The translations under genes were made by a program, and so were the position numbers. A stretch of 17,807 nt of DNA, taken from positions 1 through 17,807 of the forward strand of contig DAONEM010000041.1 in the NCBI GenBank assembly GCA_035403085.1. Reading direction: 5' to 3'. Shown here one piece after another: positions 1 to 6,184 of the stretch. The DNA comes from JAMOAD01 sp023621955 (lineage in GTDB: Bacteria > Acidobacteriota > Aminicenantia > JAMOAD01). Below the pieces are notes generated by a model. That model was not told where the DNA came from and searched no databases. It worked only from the letters and a program-made list of their open reading frames with translations. The stretch's first letter is position 1, and the number at the start of each line of letters is the position of its first letter.

Positions 1-1895
1 GGGATGTCAAGACCGGAGCCTGCTACTTCAGCCCCCGGTACTACTCCATGCTCGGTTACGAAAACGGAGCCTTTGAAGCCAACTATCGGAATTGGTGCTC
101 CCTGATCCACCCGGAAGACTTTCCGGCGGTCGAAGAGTCCCTGAGGGATTGCTTGGACAGAAAGGTGGAGAAGTACGAGGTCGAGTTCCGCCTCAGGGCG
201 GAGTCCGGTGAGTGGAAGTGGGTCCTTGGGAGGGGGAAGGTCGTGGAGAGCGATGAGAACGGCATCCCTTTGAGGATGGTGGGTACCCACGTGGATGTTT
301 CCGCCCTCAAGGAAGCGGATGAACGCCTCAAAGAGAGCGAAAGCCGCTACCGGCTCCTTGTGGAAAACTCTCCTGTCGGGTTTCTTCTCATGGACAGGGA
401 CGGCAAAATTGAGCATGTGAACGACCCCCTCGTGAAGATCCTTGGCTCCCCCTCGAAAGAGGAGACCCGGAAGATCAACATGCTCTCCTTCCCGGCGCTT
501 GTGGACGGGGGGTTTGCCGGGCTCTACAAAAAGTCTATGGATGAGGGGACCTCCATGGTGGAGATCATGCCCTATACATCCAAGTGGGGGAAGAGTTCTT
601 ACCTGCGGCATCACGTCACACCCGTCAAGGACAAGAAGGGTGTAGTCGTCGGATGTCAGCTCCTCATCGAAGACTACACCCCTATACAGCTGGCCCAGGC
701 GGAGAAGGCGAAGTTGGAGGTCCAGCTTCTTCAGGCTCAGAAGATGGAGGCCATCGGACAGTTGGCGGGAGGAGTCGCCCACAACCTGAACAACCTGCTG
801 ACTCCGATCCTCGGTTACCTGGACCTGGCGCTGAGAAAGGCGTCGAAAGGTGAACACGATCCTGTGGAGTGGCTTCGGCAGGCCCATAGGGCTGCGGATA
901 GGGCCAAATCTCTGGTCTCGCAACTCCTCTCTTTCAGCCGCAAGCAGTTGATGGAGATGTGCTCCGTCGAGCTGAACGAAGTCGTTCAGGGGATGGAGAA
1001 GATCCTCCGGGATACTCTGAGGGAGGACATCGAGATCCGACTCTACCTGGCCGAAGGAGCGACCTCTATCAAGGCGGATCCGGCTCAAGTGGAACAGATC
1101 ATCATGAACCTGGCTGTCAACTCTCAGGACGCCATGGTGAAACCCGGTTGCCTGACGTTGGAGACCAAGGAGGCCTATCTGGACGAAGAGTACGCCCGTA
1201 CCCATGTGGGAATCGTCCCGGGACCCTACGTTCTTCTCTCCGTCAGCGACACGGGGATCGGAATGAACAAGACCGTTCAATCCCGTATCTTCGAGCCTTT
1301 CTTCACGACCAAGGAGAAGGGGAAAGGGACGGGGTTGGGCTTGGCGACGGTGTACGGGATCGTCAAACAGCATAAAGGGTGGATCTGGGTCTACAGCGAA
1401 CCCGGCAAGGGGACGACCTTCAAAGTTTATTTCCCTCTGGAAGAGTCGGGAGGCGACCGGAGCGTTCCGAGGCCGCCGACGGTGATGGAGAAGACCCCCC
1501 CTCCGGATCTGCTGAACCTGGACTCCCTCATCGCCGTGGTGGAAGACGAAGAGTCTGTCAGGGAACTGGCTTCCACACTTATTCAGCAGCTGGGTTACAA
1601 GACGCTCTCTTTCTCGACACCCCGGGAGTGTCTCGAATACTTCAACGGTCAGACGGAGAGGCCGAAAATGCTCCTGACCGACGTTGTCATGCCTGAGATG
1701 GACGGACGAGAGCTCTACCGCCGCCTGAAAGAGGGAACGCCCAACCTGAAGGTTCTCTTCATGTCCGGGTATACCGAGAACGTGATCGCCCACCACGGAG
1801 TCCTTGAGCATGGAGTGACCTTCCTGCCTAAGCCCTTCACTCTCACCCAGCTCGCCGAGAAGATGCAGGAGGCCTGGGGAAAGAGGGATGTTTAA
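1..1895 (+). CDS. Hybrid sensor histidine kinase (PAS-PAS-HisKA-HATPase-receiver), 5'-truncated
   Basis: The reading frame is open from base 3, so the gene starts upstream of the window. Visible domains in order are the end of a PAS/PAC domain (about 3-330), a second PAS (about 345-690), a short coiled linker, HisKA, HATPase_c and a C-terminal receiver (about 1530-1880). The phospho-acceptor His is the codon at 780-782, in AGGVAHNLNNLLTPI. The ATPase domain shows an N box (NLAVNSQDAM), a G1 box (DTGIGM) and GTGLGLATVYGIV. The receiver has the EDE acidic cluster, the phospho-acceptor Asp at 1680-1682 (LLTDVVMPEMDG), FMSGYT and the LPKPF lysine. No membrane segment is visible in the portion present. 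By family knowledge it would autophosphorylate on His and pass phosphate to its own receiver or to a phosphotransfer protein. The residue after the His is Asn rather than the more usual Asp or Glu. Its signal and output are unknown. Confidence 0.93.
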   Translation, partial: DVKTGACYFSPRYYSMLGYENGAFEANYRNWCSLIHPEDFPAVEESLRDCLDRKVEKYEVEFRLRAESGEWKWVLGRGKVVESDENGIPLRMVGTHVDVSALKEADERLKESESRYRLLVENSPVGFLLMDRDGKIEHVNDPLVKILGSPSKEETRKINMLSFPALVDGGFAGLYKKSMDEGTSMVEIMPYTSKWGKSSYLRHHVTPVKDKKGVVVGCQLLIEDYTPIQLAQAEKAKLEVQLLQAQKMEAIGQLAGGVAHNLNNLLTPILGYLDLALRKASKGEHDPVEWLRQAHRAADRAKSLVSQLLSFSRKQLMEMCSVELNEVVQGMEKILRDTLREDIEIRLYLAEGATSIKADPAQVEQIIMNLAVNSQDAMVKPGCLTLETKEAYLDEEYARTHVGIVPGPYVLLSVSDTGIGMNKTVQSRIFEPFFTTKEKGKGTGLGLATVYGIVKQHKGWIWVYSEPGKGTTFKVYFPLEESGGDRSVPRPPTVMEKTPPPDLLNLDSLIAVVEDEESVRELASTLIQQLGYKTLSFSTPRECLEYFNGQTERPKMLLTDVVMPEMDGRELYRRLKEGTPNLKVLFMSGYTENVIAHHGVLEHGVTFLPKPFTLTQLAEKMQEAWGKRDV

Positions 1896-1918
1896 GGGGC
1901 CGGACTCCCCCCTTTCTT
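1894..1918 (+). terminator. Possible short rho-independent terminator after the hybrid kinase
   Basis: AAGGGG (1894-1899) can pair with CCCCTT (1909-1914) across a nine-base loop and is followed by a T-rich TTTCTT tract. The stem overlaps the stop codon. It is only six base pairs, so this is a weak call from sequence alone. Confidence 0.35.
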
Positions 1919-1985
1919 GAACCGCTTCAGAAGAGGCATTACGAAGAAAGATCGGGAAAGAAGTTGGTTCTGCGCTTTTCCCCCC

Positions 1986-2014
1986 TTGACAGGGAGCGGG
2001 AAAGGGGGTATTGT
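1986..2014 (+). promoter_or_regulatory. Sigma-70-type promoter of the TrpR-like gene
   Basis: A perfect -35 TTGACA (1986-1991) is followed by exactly 17 bases and a -10 TATTGT (2009-2014, four of six consensus bases). The expected transcription start, about seven bases after the -10, falls at about 2021, which is the A of the chosen ATG. Use of this promoter would therefore give a leaderless mRNA. Confidence 0.6.
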
Positions 2015-2020
2015 TTCTAT

Positions 2021-2332
2021 ATGAAGAAACAGCGGAGCGAACCCAAGGAGGCCTCTCTGGAGCCTTTGGCCCGGATTCTGGCCCGTCTTGAGGACCCCTC
2101 TCAGGTGAAGCGTCTCCTGGAGAGCCTTTTAACCTCTACGGAACAGAGGGAGATCGCCTCGCGGTGGCAGCTGGTTCAACTCCTGGCCAAGGGGGTTTCC
2201 CAGAGGGAGATCGCTTCGATGCTCGGTGTGAGTCTCTGTAAGATCACCCGGGGTTCCAGGGAGCTGAAGGGGGAGGATTCGCCCCTCCGTCTCGCACTGG
2301 CCTTAGAGGGGGGGGAAGATGGCCTCTCTTGA
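2021..2332 (+). CDS. trpR: TrpR-family transcriptional repressor
   Basis: This is a 103-residue protein, close to E. coli TrpR (108). The helix-turn-helix region reads GVSQREIASMLGVSLCKITR followed by GSRELK, which closely resembles the TrpR reading head. By eye alignment, the residues matching E. coli Thr44, Arg54 and Arg84, which contact tryptophan, are kept. This favours a tryptophan-sensing repressor over the YerC/YecD paralogues. An in-frame start 57 bases upstream exists, but those residues are unlike the family and the 2021 ATG starts a normal-looking protein. A GGGGG run at 2004-2008 could act as a distant ribosome site, although it lies in the promoter spacer. The next gene on the same strand is trpB2, the probable regulatory target (inferred). 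Confidence 0.85.
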   Translation: MKKQRSEPKEASLEPLARILARLEDPSQVKRLLESLLTSTEQREIASRWQLVQLLAKGVSQREIASMLGVSLCKITRGSRELKGEDSPLRLALALEGGEDGLS

Positions 2333-2417
2333 CCTTTCGGTCCTCTCCCTGTCGCGACGTATCTGGATAGAGGTTCACCTTCGGCTCCTCAGTCTTCCGG
2401 CTGAACGTCCCCATTAC

Positions 2418-2444
2418 GGTTGGGCGGTTCCCCGCCCGTAAACC
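2418..2444 (+). terminator. GC-rich stem-loop in the trpR-trpB2 gap (terminator or attenuator-like)
   Basis: GGTTGGGCGG (2418-2427), loop TTCC, then CCGCCC (2432-2437) and AACC (2441-2444), giving ten pairs with a three-base GTA bulge. CCTCCCCTTTTG follows, so a short T-run exists but is displaced about ten bases from the stem. It could end the trpR transcript or sit in a trpB2 leader. I saw no Trp-rich leader peptide or T-box features here. Confidence 0.45.
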
Positions 2445-2484
2445 GCCTCCCCTTTTGTAGAACCTGTTGGTCCTCTGACGTCCG

Positions 2485-2505
2485 CTGTAAACATGTTTTT
2501 AACAG
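2485..2505 (+). promoter_or_regulatory. Candidate operator: palindrome just upstream of trpB2
   Basis: AAACATGTTT (2489-2498) is a perfect ten-base palindrome, flanked by CTGT (2485-2488) and ACAG (2502-2505). It lies about 20 bases before the trpB2 start codon, directly ahead of its ribosome binding site and directly downstream of a TrpR-type gene. It lacks the CTAG core of the E. coli trp operator. Assigning it to TrpR is inference. Confidence 0.4.
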
Positions 2506-2518
2506 TGAGGAGAATTCC

Positions 2519-3919
2519 GTGAAAAACGAATACCGTGGAACCAGGATTCCACAATCTTGGTACAACTTGAGAGCCGATCTTTCAGAGCCTTTACCGCCGC
2601 CGCTTGGCGCGGATGGGCATCCCTTGGCTGCGAAGGAGTGGGAGCCTCTCTTCACTCCAAGCCTGGTGGAACAAGAGTACACTTGTGAGAGATCGGTTCC
2701 CATCCCCGAAGAGGTTTTGGAGAGGCTCTCGGCCTGGAGGCCGACCCCTCTGAGAAGGGCGAAGCGTTTCGAAGAGGCCTTGGGGACGAAGGCGAGAATC
2801 TACTACAAAGACGAAAGCGTCTCCCCCGCCGGAAGCCATAAGGCCACGACGGCGGTAGCTCAGGCTTACTACAACAAGATCGCCGGGGTGAAGAGGCTGG
2901 TGACGGAGACCGGAGCCGGGCAATGGGGTAGCGCTCTCTCCCTGGCCTGCGGCTTCTTCGGTCTCCAATGCCTCGTCTACATGGTGAGAAACTCCTATGA
3001 GAAGAAACCTCTCAGGAGGATTCTCATGGAGACCTGGGGAGGGCGCTGCCTCCCCAGCCCGACCGACGGGACAGAGGCAGGTCGGCAGGCTCTGAAGAGG
3101 GATCCGAACACTCCTGGTTCGCTGGGAATCGCCATCGCCGAGGCCGTCGAGAGGGTCGTCTCCGATGGAAGCGGAGAGAGCCGATATGCCCTGGGAAGCG
3201 TTCTCAACCATGTTCTGCTCCACCAGAGCCTGATCGGCCTGGAGGCAATGGAGCAGATTCGAGAGGGCGGAGAGAGTGAGCCGGACACTCTGATCGGCTG
3301 TGTAGGAGGGGGGAGCAATTTTGCGGGCCTGACCTTCCCCTTCCTGAACCCCGGAAGGGGAGTCGGGCGTCCGAGAGTGTTGGCCGTTGAACCCGCAGGC
3401 TGTCCGACTCTCACTAGGGGGCCCTTCGTCTACGACCACGGGGACAGCGCGGGCCTGACCCCTCTCCTGCCTATGCACTCATTGGGCAGACTCTTCATCC
3501 CCAACCCGATACATGCAGGGGGACTGAGGTACCACGGCATGGCCCCTCTGGTCTCCCATGTTCTGCGTCAAGGGATGGGGGAGGCCTGGGCCGTCCCTCA
3601 GAGCGAAAGTTTCAAGGCGGCGCTCCTCTTCGCCAGAACCGAGGGAATAGTTCCCGCTCCCGAGACTGGACACGCCCTGGCAGGGGTTGTCAGGGAGGCC
3701 CTCTCGACGGAGGGGAAGGGGAGGGTGATCCTCTTTACCCTGAGCGGACACGGCCTCCTGGATCTCCAAGGGTATGCCGACTACATGGGGGGTAGGCTGG
3801 AAGACGTTCCGATCAAGGAGGAGGAGCTTCTCAAGAGCGTTCAGGGAGTCTCCACCTTCGAGGATGCCCTGGGGAGGGCGGCCAAAGCGGTTCAGCCCTA
3901 CCTGCCTCTTCTCCCGTAA
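2519..3919 (+). CDS. trpB2: TrpB2-type tryptophan synthase beta chain (PLP enzyme)
   Basis: This is a fold-type II PLP enzyme of 466 residues that condenses indole with serine to give tryptophan. The PLP lysine is K108 in SPAGSHKATTAVAQ. The phosphate-binding loop is GGGSN (263-267), and TETGAGQWGSALSLACG is the strongly conserved active-site stretch of the family. The length and the long N-terminal part match the TrpB2 (TrpB-related) group rather than the roughly 400-residue TrpB1. I chose the GTG at 2519 because GAGGAG (2507-2512) lies six bases before it and because MGGSPP-type residues encoded further upstream overlap the stem-loop and palindrome. No trpA is present beside it, as is common for stand-alone TrpB2. 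Some TrpB2 proteins may act on other substrates, so in vivo tryptophan synthesis is probable rather than proven. Confidence 0.92.
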   Translation: MKNEYRGTRIPQSWYNLRADLSEPLPPPLGADGHPLAAKEWEPLFTPSLVEQEYTCERSVPIPEEVLERLSAWRPTPLRRAKRFEEALGTKARIYYKDESVSPAGSHKATTAVAQAYYNKIAGVKRLVTETGAGQWGSALSLACGFFGLQCLVYMVRNSYEKKPLRRILMETWGGRCLPSPTDGTEAGRQALKRDPNTPGSLGIAIAEAVERVVSDGSGESRYALGSVLNHVLLHQSLIGLEAMEQIREGGESEPDTLIGCVGGGSNFAGLTFPFLNPGRGVGRPRVLAVEPAGCPTLTRGPFVYDHGDSAGLTPLLPMHSLGRLFIPNPIHAGGLRYHGMAPLVSHVLRQGMGEAWAVPQSESFKAALLFARTEGIVPAPETGHALAGVVREALSTEGKGRVILFTLSGHGLLDLQGYADYMGGRLEDVPIKEEELLKSVQGVSTFEDALGRAAKAVQPYLPLLP

Positions 3920-3924
3920 TCCCT

Positions 3925-4386
3925 TTAGAAATGGTAACGGAGACCGACGCCCGCGTTGAAGTCGGTCTCCGTGGAGGGAACGACGTCCATGAGAAGGGCC
4001 CCTTCCACGAAGAGCTCCACCGGGGAGCGGCGGAATCGGAAGGAGAGACCGAGGGGGGCGCGGAGCGCCAAACGGAGTTCGTCGTCCCCACCGCCCTTCT
4101 CGTGGGAGAGGAGTCTGCCGCCGATTCCGTAGTAGAGTCTTGTCCTCATGCCGTTCTCGTTGGCGAGAGGGGAAGACCAGAGACGGTCTACATGGAAGTG
4201 GAGGTTGTCGTTCTTGTCGAGTGAATAGGCGAGACCAAAATCCCAGAAGCCCCCACGCCCCTGGTCCACTGTAAAGGAGAGTCCCGTGGGCTCGCCGAGG
4301 ATAACCCCTGCGGCGAAGTTCTGGGCGTTGAGAAGGGAGAAAGAAGAGAGGAGGAAGAGAACGGAGAGAAACATTTTCTTAAACAT
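3925..4386 (-). CDS. Small predicted outer-membrane beta-barrel protein, function unknown
   Basis: This is a 153-residue precursor. Residues 1-21 form a signal peptide: KK, a hydrophobic stretch, then a likely cut after LLNA before QN. The rest alternates polar and hydrophobic residues with many Gly and aromatics and ends in GVGLRYHF. A final aromatic Phe on a beta strand is the usual signal for outer-membrane barrel assembly. The size suggests about eight strands, similar to OmpX/OmpW-sized barrels, but I do not recognise a specific family. The ATG at 4386 has GAGGTGA a few bases upstream. The gene converges on trpB2 with only five bases between stop codons and diverges from the RF-like gene. 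Confidence 0.75.
   Translation of the reverse strand: MFKKMFLSVLFLLSSFSLLNAQNFAAGVILGEPTGLSFTVDQGRGGFWDFGLAYSLDKNDNLHFHVDRLWSSPLANENGMRTRLYYGIGGRLLSHEKGGGDDELRLALRAPLGLSFRFRRSPVELFVEGALLMDVVPSTETDFNAGVGLRYHF
3937..3972. repeat. Perfect 12-bp inverted repeat inside the end of the outer-membrane protein gene
   Basis: ACGGAGACCGAC (3937-3948) and GTCGGTCTCCGT (3961-3972) are exact reverse complements separated by 12 bases. The hairpin lies in the last codons of the minus-strand gene and 18 bases past the stop of the convergent trpB2. It has no adjoining T-run. It may slow or end transcription from either side. Confidence 0.55.
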
Positions 4387-4389
4387 GCC

Positions 4390-4418
4390 TTCACCTCGGA
4401 CTCATAATCTTCTATTAT
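4390..4418 (+). promoter_or_regulatory. Promoter of the RF-like/yjbQ pair
   Basis: TTCACC (4390-4395, four of six consensus bases), a 17-base spacer and TATTAT (4413-4418, five of six) point toward the gene at 4463, leaving a leader of about 38 bases. The -10 overlaps the opposing -10 of the outer-membrane protein gene. Confidence 0.5.
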
Positions 4419-4422
4419 ATCA
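4414..4422 (-). promoter_or_regulatory. Extended -10 promoter of the outer-membrane protein gene
   Basis: On the minus strand the sequence reads TGATATAAT, a perfect -10 TATAAT (4419-4414) with the TG extension. No good -35 is present, which is tolerated in extended -10 promoters. The start codon lies about 28 bases beyond the -10. Confidence 0.55.
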
Positions 4423-4462
4423 TGTTCAAAAAAGGACTTGCGCCGGGACCGGGTGGTGAGAG

Positions 4463-4981
4463 ATGGAACCGATGAGAACCGTTGAAGATCCCCTCGTGGA
4501 GAAGCTTCTCTTCTCCGACGAGAAGTTGTTGAGGGAGTGTCGAATCGACCGTTACCAGGCCTCAGGGAAGGGGGGGCAGAAACGGAACAGGGTCCTGAGC
4601 GCCGTCCGCCTGACTCTGGCAGGGGGTGAGTTGGTCGCCACCTCTTCGGAGTGGCGTGAGGGGGGGAGAAACCTTAAAGAGGCCCTCCATCGGCTCAGGA
4701 TTCAGATGGCCCTGAGAGTTGCCGAGAGGGGAGACCCCTCCCTCTTCCCCGAGGAGTGGCCCCCCTTCAGGCCGCAAGTCAGCAGTGGGCATGAGGAGTT
4801 CCCGTTTCATGTCGCCAAGGCGCTTGCTCTCTTCCTTTTCCATCAGGGGAGGCTGGCGGAGAGCGCCGAAGGGTTGGAAACGACCTCTTCGGCCTTGGTA
4901 CGGTTCTTCCGCAAGGAGAACCATCTCTGGATGAGGGTTCAGAAGGAGAGGGAGACCAGGGGAATGGTTCCCCTCCTTTAG
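4463..4981 (+). CDS. Release-factor-like protein with GGQ domain only (RF-1 domain family)
   Basis: This 172-residue protein carries YQASGKGGQKRNR, with the GGQ peptidyl-tRNA hydrolysis motif at residues 37-39, and then the SAVRLTL strand of the class I release factor catalytic domain (PF00472). It has no stop-codon recognition domain, so by family knowledge it may release peptides from stalled ribosomes, as ArfB and RF-H relatives do. The tail from about residue 85 is not the short, very basic tail of ArfB and I do not recognise it. The ATG at 4463 follows GGTGGTGAGAG; a second ATG at 4472 is possible. yjbQ starts 22 bases downstream on the same strand, so the two are probably co-transcribed. 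Confidence 0.82.
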   Translation: MEPMRTVEDPLVEKLLFSDEKLLRECRIDRYQASGKGGQKRNRVLSAVRLTLAGGELVATSSEWREGGRNLKEALHRLRIQMALRVAERGDPSLFPEEWPPFRPQVSSGHEEFPFHVAKALALFLFHQGRLAESAEGLETTSSALVRFFRKENHLWMRVQKERETRGMVPLL

Positions 4982-5003
4982 GTTTAGTTTGGGAGGAGCG
5001 TTC

Positions 5004-5420
5004 ATGAAAAGTTTTCGAAAAGAGTTGAGCTTTCACCTTCCCCAGAGAATGGGCTTTGTCAACATCACCCCCAGTGTGGAGGCGGCCTTGGAAGAGAGCG
5101 GAATCCGGGAGGGGTTGCTCTTGGTCAACGCCATGCATATCACCGCCTCTGTCTTCATCAACGACGATGAGAGGGGGCTCCATGAAGATTTCCGCAGGTG
5201 GCTGGAGGAGCTCGCCCCCCACGAACCTATCGCCGCCTACAAACACAACACCGGTGAAGAGAATGGAGACGCCCATCTGAAAAGGCAGGTCATGGGTCGG
5301 GAGGTCGTGGTGGCCGTCACCCGGGGAAGGCTCGACTTTGGCCCTTGGGAGCAGATCTTCTACGGGGAGTTCGACGGAGGCCGGACCAAGAGGGTCTTGA
5401 TCAAGATCATCGGTGAGTAA
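5004..5420 (+). CDS. yjbQ: YjbQ/UPF0047 family protein
   Basis: This 138-residue protein has the full family length. It shows the family pattern, including VNAMHITASVFIND (42-55), the conserved YKHNTGEENGDAHLK (79-93) and LDFGPWEQIFYGEFDGGRTK (110-129). Members are soluble, compact and often trimeric. E. coli YjbQ has weak thiamine-phosphate synthase activity and the family is annotated as secondary thiamine-phosphate synthase, but its main role is unclear. The ATG at 5004 is preceded by GGGAGGAG (4991-4998); the in-frame TTG at 4989 overlaps that ribosome site and is unlikely. It follows the RF-like gene closely and converges on the cupin gene. Confidence 0.9.
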   Translation: MKSFRKELSFHLPQRMGFVNITPSVEAALEESGIREGLLLVNAMHITASVFINDDERGLHEDFRRWLEELAPHEPIAAYKHNTGEENGDAHLKRQVMGREVVVAVTRGRLDFGPWEQIFYGEFDGGRTKRVLIKIIGE

Positions 5421-5445
5421 GGGAAGCGGAGACGACGGGCGGAGG

Positions 5446-5465
5446 CCCTGAAAGGACTCTCAGGG
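5446..5465. terminator. Small hairpin between convergent yjbQ and cupin genes
   Basis: CCCTGA (5446-5451) pairs with TCAGGG (5460-5465) over an eight-base loop. It lies in the 55-base gap between convergent stop codons. No T-run follows on either strand, so its terminator activity is uncertain. Confidence 0.3.
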
Positions 5466-5475
5466 TTCGACGGGC

Positions 5476-5820
5476 TTAGACCCTCTTGTAGTCGTCCTCG
5501 TAACGGACGATGTCGTCCTCGCCGAGGTAGTCGCCGGTCTGGACTTCCACGAAGAGGAGATCCTCCTTGCCGATGTTTTCGATTCTGTGGCGGCTCTGGA
5601 GCGGGATGTAAACGCTCTGGTGGGGAGTGACCTCGATACGGCTCTCGTCCAGTGTGAAGAGCCCCTTGCCTTGGAGGAAGGTCCAATTTTCCCGCCGTTG
5701 GTTGTGGCTCTGCAGGGAGAGTCGCTCGCCCGGTTTGACGAGGATCCTTTTGATCTTCATCCCCCTCTCTTCGTAGAGAATCTCAAACCATCCCCAGGGC
5801 CTCTCTTCTCTCATGACCAT
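5476..5820 (-). CDS. Cupin protein, mannose-6-phosphate isomerase type II family
   Basis: This is a single-cupin protein of 114 residues. It starts with the RPWGWFEIL motif and continues with VKPGERLSLQSHNQRRENW (28-46), VTPHQSVYIP (65-74) and RHRIENIG (77-84), which together make the metal-binding barrel; His39, Glu44 and His78 are likely ligands. The pattern matches the C-terminal isomerase domain of bifunctional ManC/AlgA enzymes (PF01050), but the nucleotidyltransferase half is absent. The likely role is mannose-6-phosphate/fructose-6-phosphate interconversion for envelope sugars; other cupin activities are possible. The ATG at 5820 has AGGAGG six bases upstream. The gene has its own promoter and lies downstream of the chemotaxis receptor on the same strand, separated from it by the repeat array. 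Confidence 0.85.
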   Translation of the reverse strand: MVMREERPWGWFEILYEERGMKIKRILVKPGERLSLQSHNQRRENWTFLQGKGLFTLDESRIEVTPHQSVYIPLQSRHRIENIGKEDLLFVEVQTGDYLGEDDIVRYEDDYKRV

Positions 5821-5847
5821 GGTGCTCCTCCTTTCAGTTTAAAGGTC

Positions 5848-5876
5848 TTTATAACCCGAAAAGGGGGGGAAGACAA
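5848..5876 (-). promoter_or_regulatory. Promoter of the cupin gene
   Basis: On the minus strand, TTGTCT (5876-5871), a 17-base spacer and TATAAA (5853-5848) lie upstream of the AAAGGAGGAG ribosome site. This gives a leader of roughly 20 bases. Confidence 0.6.
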
Positions 5877-5902
5877 GGGGCCCGACCCGGCCTGATGACA
5901 AG

Positions 5903-5997
5903 AAAAAGGGAGTGTCCCTTGTAAGCCGGAAGGTTCTCTCCGCTCCCCGGAGCCTTCCCTTGTCGGGCGGTTGAGTCCCAAACCCCAGAGGGAATCT
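5903..5997. repeat. Long repeat unit A, first copy (95 bp)
   Basis: This 95-base unit recurs at 6090-6184 with three mismatches by my alignment. Besides the core hairpin it contains GGAAGG and CCTTCC arms around GCTCC/GGAGC, making a second, bulged hairpin. Confidence 0.8.
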
Positions 5998-6043
5998 AAA
6001 AAGGAGTGTCCCTTGTAGATCCAAAGAGTCTCTTCCTTCCTCA

Positions 6044-6076
6044 GACCCTTCCCCTCTGTTTGGCAGAGGAAGGGTC
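6044..6076. repeat. Stem-loop in unit B of the repeat array
   Basis: GACCCTT plus CCTCTG (6044-6058, with a two-base CC bulge) pairs with CAGAGG plus AAGGGTC (6064-6076) across a TTTGG loop, giving 13 base pairs. It occurs once, in the full-length B unit; the second B unit is cut short before this point. Confidence 0.6.
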
Positions 6077-6089
6077 CACCGGGGGAGAG

Positions 6090-6184
6090 AAAAAGGGAGT
6101 GTCCCTTGTAGGCCGGAAGGTTCTCTCCGCTCCCCGGAGCCTTCCCTTGGCGAGCGGTTGAGTCCCAAACCCCAGAGGGAATCT
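6090..6184. repeat. Long repeat unit A, second copy (95 bp)
   Basis: This near-identical copy of 5903-5997 starts 187 bases downstream of the first. It differs at GTAGGCC versus GTAAGCC and in TTGGCGAGCGG versus TTGTCGGGCGG. The copying probably covered an A+B pair (95+92 bases). Confidence 0.8.

Noticed and set aside
2400..2518. T-box or Trp leader-peptide attenuator ahead of trpB2
   Set aside because: No T-box sequence, no run of Trp codons, and no competing antiterminator pairing could be drawn.
2591..3478. 295-codon open frame antisense to trpB2
   Set aside because: A shadow of trpB2 with low-complexity composition and no family likeness.
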